Source: Adiantum capillus-veneris (Eukaryota; Streptophyta; Polypodiopsida; Polypodiales; Pteridaceae). Taken from it: a stretch of DNA of 64,000 nt. The DNA is taken from contig CM043963.1 of the NCBI GenBank assembly GCA_014529385.2, forward strand, positions 93,651,912 through 93,715,911. Direction: 5' to 3'. Under the pieces are notes generated by a model. It saw only the letters and a list, made by a program, of their open reading frames with translations. It was not told where the DNA came from and did not search any database. The translations under genes were made by a program, and so were the position numbers. Positions 1 to 12,306 of the stretch are shown piece by piece. Numbering within the stretch: position 1 is the first letter of the stretch; each line of letters begins with the position of its first letter.

Positions 1-633
1 GCACACACGAGGTGAATGGTGCTAGAGCTTCATAAAACCTATCTACACACAAAAAAGAATAGGGCACACACACAAATTACAAGATTAAGATCCAACTTAA
101 TCAACCTAATTTGTGATGCTAAATATCGCAAATCATACGCTCGTAGAGAGATAAGAGTGGTTACTAGCAAGAATTACATATGTCTCTCAAATCTAGAATA
201 ATGAAAGTGTAATACTACTTCATGACAAGATCAAATGTAGAGAAGAAGTAGACTAATGAGAAAATAAGAATTAGATTAATAAGAACATCTTACTCTAACT
301 ACAATGGTTAGCACTAGCCTCTCAAGCATAGACATGAAGCTCAAGGCTAGTCCAAAGAGTGAACACTCTAGAGAGAGGGATCTATCAAAAGTGGATCCTC
401 AAGAGTGGATACTCAAGAATGAAGCCTCCCTTCCTAAAGGCTTTCTTTTAACGGTTTTTACAACAATCCCTTCTACTATGGGTTTAAGCTTGAGCCCTCA
501 AACTAGCATTTACAACTTTGGAAATCCAAGTGAGCCCAAGACTTATACAAAGTGAGTGGAAATATTATGCACAACCATAGATATCTCCCGTTTGATGCAT
601 ATTCGGTGTAGCCTGTGTTAGCCGCTGCTAACA
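1..633 (-). repeat. Probable 3' LTR fragment of a minus-strand LTR element
   Basis: Read on the minus strand, the block starts at 633 with TGTTAGCAGCGGCTAACA, a short inverted repeat. It closely resembles the first bases of the G1 LTRs at 2090 and 8596. The bases just upstream in element orientation (634-645) are a polypurine run, as expected for a 3' LTR. The other end lies outside the window, so length and target duplication cannot be checked. No coding potential was seen. It is probably a relative of the G1 LTR family. Confidence 0.45.
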
Positions 634-645
634 TTCCCCCCTTCC
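634..645 (-). other. Polypurine tract next to the 1-633 LTR
   Basis: The plus strand reads TTCCCCCCTTCC, which is GGAAGGGGGGAA on the minus strand, directly before the LTR TG. This is the usual position of the plus-strand DNA primer of an LTR element. Confidence 0.45.
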
Positions 646-2089
646 TAATAGGACGTGCGCCGGTGAAGCAAGAGATGATGACATGGTAGAAAGCAAGTCC
701 ATGGAAGAAATGTTGAGCTGCAAAACATAAGAATGAGCATCAAAGGCTACCAAGAATGAATAAAATATGAAGCACAATGAACAATCATGCAAAGTGAATT
801 TTTTGCTTTCAGAAGATGGATGAATCATAGTAAAAAACTAGACAACATAAAGCAAAAAAGACACCTAAACTATCGTGAAGATTAAAACACTTGAAATTTT
901 AGTTTTATGCATGAAACACAAGCAATCAATAAGACCCTAAGCTAATGCAAGTTCATAAACTTACTAGCCTAAAAACTATGTGACCAATATTAATAAATCA
1001 TTCAAGTCTATCATGTCTATGGGCTATTAAAAAAGCTCCTAATCTATTAGTACATTGTCACAACTTTTTGAAGCTCATAGAAGTTTTGTTTTTGTCACAT
1101 TGAAAAAGGTAAATCACAATCACAACACTATCACCCCAAGGCAAGTCTAGGTGTGACTCTTGGCTCCTTGAACCCTCAAGAAAGTGTTCCAAAAGCCTAC
1201 TAGCCTACCAAGGCGACGGTTAACCCTTATCAGCCTAGGGCATCGATTTAGGGCCTTGACCAAGCAAGCCAAGGTGATTCCCCTCGCCTGCCAAGTGCCA
1301 ATAAGGCGCTACGCCTCACAAAGACACTACATAACATAAAAATTTTGATTTTCATGTGTCTACTAGCACTTTTGCTATTTTTTCTTAACACTTTTTTGTT
1401 TCATTAATTCATTTTTTTGCACTTTTGTATTGCTTCCAACTTGAGATACTAATGAAAATTGGACTAAAATGACTAAAGCCTAATCATAGCCGTAGGTCAT
1501 GTTAAAAATGAATGGAGTATTAAGACTTTCACTAAAAGTCTAGGACTATCAAGAAATGATCCTACATTAACCTAAGGTCAAGGCCAATTACCTATGATTA
1601 GCACACATAAAACCTAATTTTTTGATGAGTTAATTTTCACAAAGCAAAGTGTTGAAAATTTAGGATGTGTAGCTTTCAAACATGGAAAAAACCATAGCTT
1701 AGAAGCAAAATTTCACTTAAGCCAAGCATAGAGAATGAAGAGATGAAGAAAAGAGAAAAAACATGGAAGGATTACACCTATTTATTCTCTTTTGAGCAAA
1801 AACATGGAAAATTTACACCTATTTATTCTCTTTTGAGCACCCTTGAGCAAGCATCCCCTTTGTGTAGAGAAGTCTCTTTGATCTTTTTATTTGCAAAAGA
1901 AGCTAATTTGAAGACAAGTGTGAACACAAGCTCCAAAGCATTTTATTGAAAACAAAAGCACACAAAAACATTAATGAAAACCTAAAACTAGGGTCTTGCA
2001 TACCCAAATTTGCCAAAGGAAAAAAACCCAAGGGAAAAAAACGCCTTTGGTTATGCACATGATGCTCTTTGTAGAAAATTTATGCATAC
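646..2089. other. Noncoding region, probably old retroelement 3' sequence
   Basis: AT-rich and without a convincing gene. It may be the internal 3' end of the element whose LTR occupies 1-633. It contains a 41-bp direct duplication at 1761-1801 and 1802-1842 (units begin ACATGGAA and share CACCTATTTATTCTC). The last five bases, CATAC at 2085-2089, are the left target duplication of G1. Confidence 0.5.
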
Positions 2090-3011
2090 TGTTAGCAACA
2101 AGCTAACACGGACACCATTTTTCAAAGTTCTCTTTGTAAAACATTTATTATTTTGATAAATTGGAAATATTGTTACTCCTATTTTCTCGGATAAACTTTA
2201 TAATTAATGAGCCGGGGTGACAAGCTTCCAGATTGTATCAGCCAGTCATTTCCTAGCTTTGGTAGAACTCCAGATTATTAGTTTTGACGACCCAAAAACC
2301 TTCGCTAAGGTATAAAAGCCAATTTTTGTAAGTTTTTTATAAGTTTTGGATAAGAAATACACAGCGTGAGCTAACTTCTCTCACTTCTCTCCCTCTCGCG
2401 CTTCCTAGTCCCTCTCCGGTTGTCACATTACGATTGCATTTGTTGCATTGCAACTGCGGGTAAGAGGTCTACGCATTGACGTAAGCAGTTCACAGTATTT
2501 GATAGCTTTTGGCATCGCCGACCCGCGGCCTATAATTTCATCATAACTAGAAATTTACACTTTTAAATCCAGAACTAAGTATAGGCGGAGTATTGGGGAA
2601 TCATTGTTAAGCATTTAGATGCATTCTGGGTTGAAAACGACTAGGTCAAAAATCCACTACTGTTAATAATCGCGATTTTGGAACTTGACCTAAAGTGGGG
2701 TTTGAGACCATAAGCATGTATGCTTAGGTCTTATAAACTTGTCCTAAAAGTTTCATTATGTTTGGATGTCATATGATGTTGTAACGGATGTGATTTGTTT
2801 GCCGATGAGCGATTGGCTTTTGGTGATTTCAGTCACTTAAGTGTAGCCTGAGTTAGATGCGAGTTATTGGTTGTTTTCCAAGAGATTGACAACCTCTTGT
2901 AGCCTCTATGCACTAGTTGAGTCATCTTCGTCCCATGGTTTGAAAAATTAATCGTGGTTCTCGCTAATACTGCAATAAGATAGGATGGTGAGGTTAGACA
3001 TGCGTCCCACA
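2090..3011 (+). repeat. 5' LTR of G1 (Ty3/gypsy)
   Basis: A 922-bp LTR starting TGTTAGCAACAAGC and ending CGTCCCACA. It is flanked on the left by CATAC and followed after two bases by a primer-binding site. A TATA-like TATAAAAG lies at 2311-2318. A diverged copy lies inverted at 7685-8596, with matching termini but many substitutions, so the insertion is not recent. The LTR includes one copy of the AATCGCGATT palindrome core (2663-2679) that recurs through the element. Confidence 0.9.
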
Positions 3012-3013
3012 GT

Positions 3014-3031
3014 TGGCGCCACTGTCGGGGA
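3014..3031 (+). other. tRNA primer-binding site of G1
   Basis: TGGCGCCACTGTCGGGGA lies two bases after the LTR end. It starts with TGG, the complement of a tRNA CCA tail, and resembles the TGGCGCC-type sites used by non-chromoviral plant gypsy elements (Athila/Tat group). The exact tRNA is not assigned here. Confidence 0.8.
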
Positions 3032-3393
3032 ACGAATAGACCTAAACTAGGGAAAACACGAGCGGCTTGTGTAATTGTCCGTTAACTTCCTCTAGGTTCG
3101 TCTAGAGTAAAACTTTCTTTTTAGCAATCACATAGCTTAAGATTGTCATCTTTTACTGTGTAGAGGTAGCTTGGAAGTAACCGTACTTGCTAAGTGCCTT
3201 TAGGATTGTAGGATTAAGTTAAGATTTGGAGAATGATTGAAAGGCGAGACAAGTCTTAAGATCAAGGCTCTCAAAACCATAAAAGACAAAGTAGAGAGTG
3301 CTAGTAATAAAGTATTTTTCATTGCAGAATGCTTAACTCACTTTTCCCTTGAAATGGTATCTAGTTCCTTTTGGAAGGATGTCAGGTTGCCAG

Positions 3394-3395
<2 letters not shown>

Positions 3396-3474
<79 letters not shown>
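3396..3474. repeat. Compound (CT)n(GT)n microsatellite
   Basis: Uninterrupted CT dinucleotides pass directly into GT dinucleotides. Reading frames across it are low-complexity artefacts. Confidence 0.95.
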
Positions 3475-3475
<1 letters not shown>

Positions 3476-3910
3476 GGTCTCCAACGCAAGAGTGTAGCAA
3501 ATTATTAACGAGTGTTTGTGAACACTTTTTACAACCCCATTGCATGAGAATCTAGGAGTAGGGTAAGTAGGATCCGAGGTGGATTTCAGAACATTGCTCT
3601 CTCTGAAAGAATCAAGTGCGAGTTGTTATTGGAAGTTGCAGAATTTTAGGTCTACGGCTAGAAATAACTCGAAAATACTCGAATCCACTCAATCCGACTA
3701 GAGATTAAGCCTAAGAGTTGTCTAAACCAGTTGGTAAGCTCAAAGACACTTCGAGGTAAAAATTTCAAGAGTTGGTCAAAACTCAGATTATTTGCTTTTT
3801 TTTGACATTTTAGGCCAAATTAAGTTTTGACTTGATTCATAGGCTTAAAATAGCTCATATAAAGACTGTCTTTGAGAAAATTGCAAAAAAGTGCTCATTT
3901 CAAGCCTAAA

Positions 3911-4758
3911 GGCAATAATCACGATCATTAACTTTTTGCTCTAAATTGACCAAGGTTCATACCATTGACTCATTGCATGTGTACAAACAACTTTTGTAAA
4001 GACCCAAGAGATTTGGATCACTTAACTGGCAAAAAAACTGGGTAAAAACTAAAGTTTGTACTGACTTTTTGAATCTTAAGTATATATACTGCTTATGTTG
4101 ATATGATAACATGTGTACATGCTTAGTTGATCAAAAAATTTATAAAAATTTATCAAAAGTAAATAATTACGATTATTTATATCTACTCTATTTTTCAACT
4201 TTTTTGACCAATCCTGCATATCACTAGTTTCATCATGTTGTAATAAGCCCACAAACCAAATCTGGTAAGATTTGGATCACTGGATTGAAAATTGTGACTA
4301 AAATTGCAAAGTTAGTCTGCGGACAGATAATTGATGACCATTTGATCAAAAATTGTCCAAACTTGATGAAAATTGTCTAGTGACCTTAACTTAAGGTGCT
4401 TAACAGATCTGTGTCAAAGTTGGGGCAAAAACTTGCAAAAATATAGATGGAGTAAATAATCGCGATTATTTACATCTGCTTCAAAACTTGATGATTTTGC
4501 AAATTTGAGTATACCACAAGGTCAAGCACATCAAGTAGACCTCACAAATAAATTTTGGTGAAATTTGGATCCCAAAAGTGAGACTTAAGCCAAATTCTTG
4601 AAATCAGAGTCTGCGGACACCAAACAGTTGATAAACTTAATCGGATTTTGTCCAAACTTGTTGAAACTTGTCCAGGGACTCTAGGAAGTTGTATACTTGC
4701 CAAACCTATCAAAAAAGTGTAAAAAAACTAACAAAAGTAAATAATCACATTTATTTAC
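3911..4758 (+). repeat. Leader array of diverged ~290-bp units with palindromes
   Basis: Palindromes lie at about 3911-3932 (degenerate), 4159-4182, 4452-4473 and 4737-4758. The 4452 copy is a perfect 22-bp palindrome: GTAAATAATCG followed by its reverse complement. Starts of the last three are 293 and 285 bp apart. Between them diverged units share ATTTGGATC, AGTCTGCGGACA and TTGTCCAAACTTG. A second array with nearly the same spacing and the same plus-strand orientation lies at 12352-12951. Confidence 0.75.
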
Positions 4759-5171
4759 TTCTGCTATCCAGAGATATCATTTTTTACTTCTGAAGTTATA
4801 TAGTGATAGACCAACATAATATAAAGCCAAAAGGAAATTTTGGGTTCAATCATATCAAAATCGATACATGTACACTCAGTTTACAGGTTGCAGATTAGAC
4901 CTTTGATTTTTGCTAAAGTCAAATTTGGAAGTCAATTTTTGACTCTCGAGTCTCATAGCTCGATTTGAAGTGATACACAGAGATCAATCACGAAAATAGA
5001 AAAAACTCTATTGTCTTTATAGAAGAATAGCTAACTTGATCAAATTTGTACAGGAATCAGGTTGCAGACGAGGAATCAGTGGCTTGACAGAATGTTGCAA
5101 TTGAATCAGGTGGAAATTGACGACAAGTCAATCCAAAGGTGAGTACTCTATCCAGGGCTTCATAAGTCTAT

Positions 5172-7275
5172 ATGAACCTTAGATCTGGTCTTGTACTAGG
5201 AAATCAAGGCATACTCGGAGAAACCTCCAGTAGAGTATCTACCAAAGAAAGCGTTAATCAAGACAATTCCTTGCACACAATTCCTGAAGAAGTCTCAGAC
5301 ACTTTTTCAGATTCAACATCCGAAATGTCTTCTTACTCGACTCACTCGGAAACCGGAATGACAGTACGCTATAAGCATATTATACTATCTTTTTACAAGA
5401 CTAATCTTCATGGAGTCCAGGTTTACTTGGACCCTAACAAGGAGTATGCTATTCGCATTGATGACCATGGTATTGAATTCGAAGAAGAGATTAGGGCAAA
5501 CAAACAAGGAAAATTGTACATGGATCAAAACGGAACTCAGTATTTACAAGTCGAAAACCCTCACATGATAGACAAATGGGGCCTAGAAGTAAACACCATA
5601 ATCTTAGATATGTCATCAAAAGAAGAACCACCAACTTTAGAATTCGAGGGATACGATCGAGTAGACTTGAAGCCTTTGAAACGGCTTAGTACGGATAATC
5701 CTAGGATCGGAGTCTATTGTTTGGAAGATAGAAACATAAAAGATCTTTTATGGACTTCTCATGCCAAACTAGGACAATTAATGGCCATGAAGATAATCTA
5801 TATCTTCAAGATCAAAGATAAGGGCTCAACAGACCTACCAACCTACCTGTTTAGGGATTCTTATAACAACAACCTTGTTATGCTGACTCCTGAGGAGGTA
5901 GAACAAACCAAATACCAAGGGTATTCCATACGGGATTGGATATTGGGGCAAGGACCAGAAACAATTCCAAGGGATGAACTTCGTGAGAGATCATCAAAGA
6001 GTAATGTGAAGAAACCAAAAACCACCTCATCACGTAGAAAACCGGGTGACACTAAGGCCAATCTAGGGCTACATGAGTCACTATTTTCAACATAATGGTT
6101 TGAAGGACTCGGAACAGGACCAACTCCCAGAAGACCTGGAGTTGAATCAAACAGACGCGTCAGACCACCTCATTTTCAAAAATGGATTAGAAAATATAGT
6201 GGATCAAGGGATCCATATGACCACTTAGCAAGCTTTAAGAAAGTGCTAATAGCAGAGCGTATATTCAATTTCCATACTCAATTTGAAGGGTTTGGAATAA
6301 CATTAGAAGGAAAAGCATTGAAATGGTTCCAAAACATTCCACCAAGGTCAATCATGGAATTGAACACATTAGCTCAAGGATTTGTAGCTGCTTATCCAAA
6401 ACAGGGATCAAACATAATACAGTAGCTCAAATCTACAGCTTTAAACAGAAACATGGTGAGTCTGTTAGGGATTGTGCAACTCGAATGAAACAATACATTG
6501 TTAGATGCCCAGAGATGGAGATACGCACAGAAGAATGACTTGTATCTTTGTTTCTAGAGGGGCTGCTAAACAAAGAACTTCATGCTATACTCTATAGTAA
6601 AAAGCATACCATCCTAGAAGCGTGTGTGTCTGATGCTATTGACCTAGGAGACAATTGTGATATTTTCAACAAGGAAGATGTCCCTAAGGATAACCAAAGC
6701 GAGAAGACAACATCCACTAAACCAACACAAGTGGGAACGAGTGCTGCAGCACCACTCTCATCCATAGAAGATATGCTAAAAAGGATGAACGACATGATGA
6801 ACAACATGCAAAAAGAACCTATGAGAGGACTAGGACAAGGGATACCTCCACAAGGACAACAAATTAGGCCACAAAAATGGTGTGAAATCAAGGGTAAATG
6901 GACCAACCATGCGACCCATGAGTGCTACTTCAGACCAAAGTATGATGGGAATGTTCAGTATGTGCCCATGAGGCCACAAGTACAACCCATATACAGATAT
7001 CCACCTAATATGGCCCAATCTCAAAGACCACCAATGGGTATAGAAAGACCTCAACCTGTGTTGGGACAACAACCTCCAAAACATAATGCATTGCCTATAA
7101 ACTACATGCACTCTGAAGGAGTCATAGATGAACAAGCATTAGTACCTGTTACACCCTATGCAGAGCCTAGTCCATCTACAGTAATGGTAGAATGAGATTG
7201 GTATAATCCACATCCACCACCAATGGAAGAAACCGTGACTTATTCTCCACCAGAGCTAGACCAATGTATTATGTA
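5172..7275 (+). pseudogene. gag: G1 gag (broken)
   Basis: Starts at the ATG at 5172 and encodes a capsid-type polyprotein that should package element RNA. The first open stretch (5172-6095, 307 residues) is a poorly conserved N-terminal part. The recognisable retrotransposon gag core follows at 6150-6660, with the familiar pattern YSGSRDPYDHL, LEGKALKWFQNIPP, SFKQKHGESVRDCATRMKQY and LFLEGLLNKEL. Near the C-terminus C-x-I-x-GKWTNHATHEC (about 6880-6935) looks like an atypical zinc-knuckle of the Cys-His-His-Cys type seen in related elements. The frame is broken by a TAA near 6093, a frameshift near 6400-6425 and a TGA at 6536-6538. Coding similarity fades after about 7260, where the inversion breakpoint appears to lie. 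No protease or RT follows on this strand. Confidence 0.85.
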
Positions 7276-7684
7276 GCTAACCAAGGTGTTAGACCTGGTC
7301 AAAATTTAAATTTTTTCATTTTGAGCTAGTGTTTAACCAAATTTTTTGAGCTTTCAAGTACATAATTTGGCCATTGAGAGCCATTCACTTTCATTCCATT
7401 AAGAGTTGCAATCATCTCTAGCTCATAGATTTCTCTTAAATTGAAAATTTCATGTGAGCTAGTTGAGCCAACTTTTTGAAAAGCTTTAAATTGGAAAAAT
7501 TCGGCTTTCGAGAGCCACTTCATTTCATGAAAGTTGCATTATTTTCAGCTCTTGGCTTGTTTTTAACTCCATATTTCATTGAGCTAGAAATTAATTGACT
7601 TTTGAATCATGCATGAGAGATGGTAAACATTGTAAAATTTGCTTATTTAGAAGAATTTTATCTCTCTCATTGTTGTTATGTATG
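7276..7684. other. Inversion junction and inverted flanking DNA
   Basis: Noncoding, AT-rich DNA between the end of G1 gag and the outer edge of the inverted 3' LTR. It contains two diverged copies of a unit of about 140 bp, both starting GAGCTAGT and ending near AGCTC (about 7323-7462 and 7463-7543). The last five bases, GTATG (7680-7684), are the reverse complement of CATAC at 2085-2089. The simplest reading is that this was genomic DNA to the right of G1 before the inversion. Confidence 0.6.
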
Positions 7685-8596
7685 TGTGGGACGCATGTCT
7701 AACCTCACCATCCTATCTTATTGCAGTATTAGCGAGAACCACAATTAATTTGTCAAACCATGGGACAAAGCTGACTCAACTAGTGCATAGAGGCTACAAA
7801 AGGTTGTCAATCTCTCGGAAAACAACCAACAACTCGCATCTAACTTAGGCTACACTCAAGTGATTGAAATCACCAAAAGCCAATCGCTCATCGGCAACAA
7901 ACAAATCACATCCGTTATAGCATCAAATGACATCCAAACGTAATGAAACTTCTAGGACAAGTTTATAAGACCTAATCACACATGCTTATGGTCTCAAACC
8001 CCACTTTAGGTCAAGTTCCAAAATCGCAATTATTAATAGCAATGAATTTTTGACCTAGTAGTTGTCCACCCAGAATGCATCTAAATGCTTAGCAATGATG
8101 CCCCAATACCCCGCCTATGCTTAGTTTTTGATTTAAAAGTGTAAATTCCTAGTTATGATGAAATTAGGCCGGGGGTCGGCGATGCCAAAAGCTACGAAAT
8201 ACTATGAATTGCTTCTGTCAATGCGTAGAGCTCTTACCTACGGTTGCAATGCAACAAACGCAATCAAAATGTGACAATCGGAGAGGGAGTACGAAGCACG
8301 AGAGGGAGAGAAGTAAGTGCCGCTAGATCACATTGTGTATTTCTTATCCAAAACTTACAGAAATTGGTTTTTATACCTTAGCCAAGGTTTTTGGGTGGTC
8401 AAAACTAATAATCTGGAGTTCTACCAAAGCTGGAAAATGACTGACTAATACAATCTAGAAGCTTGTAGCCCTGGCTCAATAATTACAAAGTTTATCCGAG
8501 AAAATAGAAGTTACAATATTCCCAATTTATCAAAAAAATAAATGTTTTACAAAGAGAACTCCAAAAAATGGTGTCCGTGTTAGCTTGCTGCTAACA
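7685..8596 (-). repeat. 3' LTR of G1, inverted
   Basis: A 912-bp copy of the 2090-3011 LTR on the opposite strand, with matching TGTTAGCAGCAAGC start (at 8596) and CGTCCCACA end (at 7685). A polypurine tract sits directly upstream on the minus strand (8597-8610), so this is a 3' LTR, not a 5' one. Its TATA region (about 8369-8376) is altered relative to the 5' copy. Confidence 0.9.
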
Positions 8597-8610
8597 TTCC
8601 TCCCTCCTCG
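8597..8610 (-). other. Polypurine tract of G1
   Basis: On the minus strand the bases before the 3' LTR read GGCGAGGAGGGAGGAA (8612-8597), the plus-strand priming site of the element. Confidence 0.8.
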
Positions 8611-9377
8611 CCTGTGTTGTCCCTTGACACAGCTTCGGTTGATGGTTGATGAGGCAGTATTTAAGCGCGTCCAGTGCCTTCTGATATCTGATTCATTCTT
8701 CTTTGATGGGCACTTGCAAAAATTGCATTGTTACTTGATTCTTCAGCTCCACCGCTGAGTAGCCTACACACCTAGATGTTAGGTTGCTGATCACCGATGT
8801 AAATATCTTTGTTCGCTAGGTGAAGAATCCAGTGTAGAATGCATCTTCAAAGGCTAGCATATTATTCGATGGCAAGAACATACATCTGGTATAGAATCCG
8901 TAAAGGACTTCTTCTGAAGGTTTCCCACTCAGATCATAGCATAAGCCTTTGTTTGCTTCCAAGAATGATAGCCATGGGGCTCCTATTTTCTCAGGCTCAT
9001 TAAAAACTTGTATACATGTGAGTAGCATTTTGCAGATCTTACATAACATGTCACATGAGAGATCTGACAGACTCTTGAAGAAAGACATGGCGCCCGTTAG
9101 GGGTTTCACCATGTATTCCTCTACTGCTTGGCCTCTCTCTAGAGCTAGAAGACTGAGAAGTTAAGCCAAGTTGGCCTCTTCTTTTGTAGTGCTTCATGTG
9201 CTTGCCATGTCCTTACTCTGGGTACATGAATCATGTTGGATCTCTTTGAAGGGCTACAAGTGCTCTTGTGAACAGAATCAGGTATCTTGGATTCTTGTTC
9301 ATCTAGCTTAATCGCCACTTTGGGTGGTCTTTATCTACACCATCTTCTTGCATATCTTTGTACAACCTTTCTTTCAC
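8611..9377 (-). other. 3' untranslated part of G1
   Basis: Between the extra 3' ORF and the polypurine tract. No supported gene was seen on either strand; short open frames here lack recognisable motifs. Confidence 0.5.
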
Positions 9378-12306
9378 CTATAATAATTCTACTTTGATGA
9401 GAGGGTACGACAGGGATTGTTGATGCCATTGAGCATTGATCTGATTGGGAGTGAGTTGAGTGACGTTGAAAGAGTGTAAAACTCTCAACTTCCAATCCAT
9501 TGCGGCTTTCCATTGCTCATCCACCTCTAGGGTGATCTTCTCCTTCAATGCGTCTTCTTCAGATTTTGACAGTTGGACCATTGGCACTGTGTATTCATCC
9601 GTGATGTTAATCTGAAAATCTTCATCACCACTTGTCTCTGCTGTTGACTGTGTCTCAAACTCTGCAAACGAGACCGAGGGTATGTCTATCTGTGGCGGCC
9701 CTGAAGTTTCTGCCTCTTCCTGCGTGTCTGGTTTTCCATCTCTCAGGAGTTGATTAATCCTCTTGAGTTCTGCTATCTCCTTTTGAAGCTCCTCCTCTCT
9801 CTGAACCCGCATCAATGCCAGGTCCCTGCGCTGTGATTGTTCTAGTTTTAATTTCAATTCTAGGTCTTTGTTTTTCTTTTCGATTGCTTTGTACACTTCA
9901 TCACTTCCTTTGATCAAGGCCACATTTGGATTTTCTTTAATGTGCCGTAAGAAAATGGCCTAATCACTGATCCGCTACTCCGAGTACTGCAGAGAAGCAT
10001 TGGCAACATCTAATTGTACCTAAATTTTTTGAGCTGACAGAGATTTCATAAGAAGTTCATTTGTAACTTCTTTCAGTTGCTCATCCTTTGCTTTGTAGGC
10101 ATCGGATAGATTGGTGAGTAGATCACCTAACTCCTCCATGTCTTTTTGTTGCCTATCTTTGGCTAACTGATGTTGTTCCGCTTCTGCCTTCAGCTCTTGC
10201 ACATACCTTTGAAGATCAGTGATGACAATCATTATGTCTTCTATCTCTCCTTCGAGAGCGTCGATCACCATCTCAAGTTCTTTGGCCTTGGTGCTACGGT
10301 CTTGCTACTGCATTTGTCCTGCATATTCATTGACCTGTACTATTACTTCGTCGTTTGGTTGCCACTCCTCCTGTCTTGCCAGCTGGGATGTGTTTGCAGC
10401 CTCATGTGTGGCTTCTTGCTGTGTCGTAACTGCTGGTGGTTCTTATGTAGAGGTAGATGGTCGGTCTTCTTCTTGGGTATCCTGAGGCTTTGATGCCTCG
10501 GCAATTTCTGGTTGAGTGGAAGTAGATGATGTTGGATCAGACCTTGTTGTCTCTTCAGGTGCCAGCCTTTCTTCTTTCTCTGGCTCAGGTTCTGTCTCAT
10601 GTGCAGTGGTAGACTCTTTTTCAGCATCCGCTTCCTTATCAGTCTCTTGTTCAGATCTACTTGCCTTTTCCTCTTATGGATTTTGAGTGTCTTCTGCTGC
10701 CCTCTCCAGTTTTGGCTCGACTTCTTTTTCTTTTTGTCCATCGGGGTGGTCATCTTGTTTTGCGAATTTTGTTTGTTTGGTGGACTCAGAATCTTTGTCT
10801 TTCTCAGGCTCTGCTTCTTCATTGGTGTCTTTGCCTGCAGGTGATGGTTGTGGACTAGGCATGGGATGGTCTTGTTGTTTTGTAAACGGTGAGGTGGGTC
10901 GGGGAGACACCGTTTCCTCGGCTTTCCTTTGGTCTTCCACCTCCTTGGATTTTTTAGCAACTTCTTCTACCTCCTTCAGCTTTAGAGCTTCAGTTTCTTG
11001 GTATATTCTTTCTAAATGCTCTGTTGGATCATCCGCCTCTTTTCTTGTATGATGCTTTGTTGGAGGACCTTTAAGTCCTTCAGGTACCCATTTTTTTGGA
11101 TCCTTCCCTTGTGCTTGCCTACTGCACTGGTACTCCTGTTTCTCTCTTTCAAAGAAGCTTGTTTTTGAGTTGGCTCTTCTATAGCTTTTCTTTTCATCTC
11201 TTCTCTCCGAGCTCTCTTTTCTTCGTTGTCAGAGCTCTCGCTACTGTTACTTTCTGGCGAGCTGTCAGTAGCTGACTCTTCATCAGATTTATATGATCTT
11301 TTACCTGACCTGTAGCTCTTAGAGAGGGTTGTGTTGCCAATATCTATGTGTTCTGATCAGGGGCAGGTGGTAGGTTGTTGGCCATGCCAATGGCATGATA
11401 TGCTATTCGAGTCAAGACCTCTGGCGCACCCAAGTACGTGATTTTGTCTTCCTTCTTGGTGCCCTTCAAGGTTGTCAAGACATACTGCACGTGGTCCACT
11501 GGTTGTCTTGTTGTCGACTTGAGAACCTGAGTGAATGTGGTGGCCACGACGTGATTTGGTGTAGTGTACCTTGGTGGCCTTTTTGCCAAGAAATGAAAGT
11601 GCTGGTGGTACAAACGGGCTCACTCTTCCACTTGTTTGTGAATGAGGTCTACAAATGTAGCCACGGCTAGCTCTTTGGTAAATGTGCCTACGGTTTTCCT
11701 GTCTCTTGCTCGCATGGTCATTCCTTCTGTGGACGATCTGAGTGTCTCTACCACTATCTCTTTTGTGATCACTACCTCGACCTTGTTCCCTTGGGTGTCG
11801 GATATCTGTGCGGTTCCGTCTTCTTTGGTGGTGGATAGAAGCTCATAAGCCTTCTGAAAATCCACTCCACAAGGCTCTTGTTCGTAGAAATGCCTGAGCC
11901 CCAACCTGCGGTTATCTTCTTTGGTTTCTGGTTTGATAGCCACATCATAGACTTCTTTGGCCAGGAGTTGCAACTCCAGTGGATGCCCCTCTTCACTTTT
12001 GAACCTGCCAGTGAAGACTGTAGTGTGGTGTTCTTGTAATTGTTCTCTGTAAAGGTAGGATGCCTTTGTTGCTCTGACTGACTCGGGGTCTAGCTGATAC
12101 GCGGGCAATTCCCGTAGTTTCTCTTTTTGGTTGAGCTTCTTTTTAGCCCTCTCTACTGCTTGCAGGCTCTTATTCAGTGAATAAGATGTAAAGTTAGTAA
12201 ATTTGTCGAAATTTTCTCTGAAATGTCCTTTTAGACTGAAATTCTGACAATTTGGTCCACTTTGCTTCAAATCAATTTTTGAACAAGCAAAGATGCAATA
12301 AAACAT
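9378..12306 (-). pseudogene. G1 extra 3' ORF, coiled-coil protein (broken)
   Basis: A nearly 1000-residue reading region in the position where Athila-type elements carry an env-like ORF, but no signal peptide or transmembrane segment is visible. An ATG is at 12306. The N-terminal third (12306-11344) looks globular, for example TKELAVATFVDLIHKQVEE and LGAPEVLTRIAYHAIGM. The middle (about 11200-10450) is a Glu/Lys/Pro/Ser/Thr-rich low-complexity stretch. The C-terminal third has two coiled-coil-like regions (10271-10020 and 9923-9740) rich in Glu, Lys, Leu and Gln, then an ordered tail. The frame is interrupted near 11620, 11344, 11012, 10680, 10440, 10310, 10020 and 9960. I do not recognise the family. 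Orientation and position make it part of G1, not a host gene. Confidence 0.6.

Larger units (their letters stand above)
3032..5171 (+). other. Long untranslated leader of G1
   Basis: About 2.1 kb between primer site and gag start with no supported ORF. It holds a compound microsatellite (3396-3474) and an array of diverged units of about 290 bp (3900-4760), each marked by a palindrome. Long leaders are common in large non-chromoviral gypsy elements. Confidence 0.65.

Noticed and set aside
3237-3545. Open frames on both strands with Leu-Ser, Cys-Val or Arg-Glu runs
   Set aside because: They are translations of the CT/GT microsatellite; no other coding sign.
2090-8596. Inverted LTR pair as a large-TIR DNA transposon
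   Set aside because: The copies have primer site and polypurine tract beside them and gag/pol genes; an inverted retrotransposon explains them better.
10170-11052. Plus-strand Cys- or Ser-rich open frames
   Set aside because: Shadows of the minus-strand Glu/Lys-rich 3' ORF of G1.
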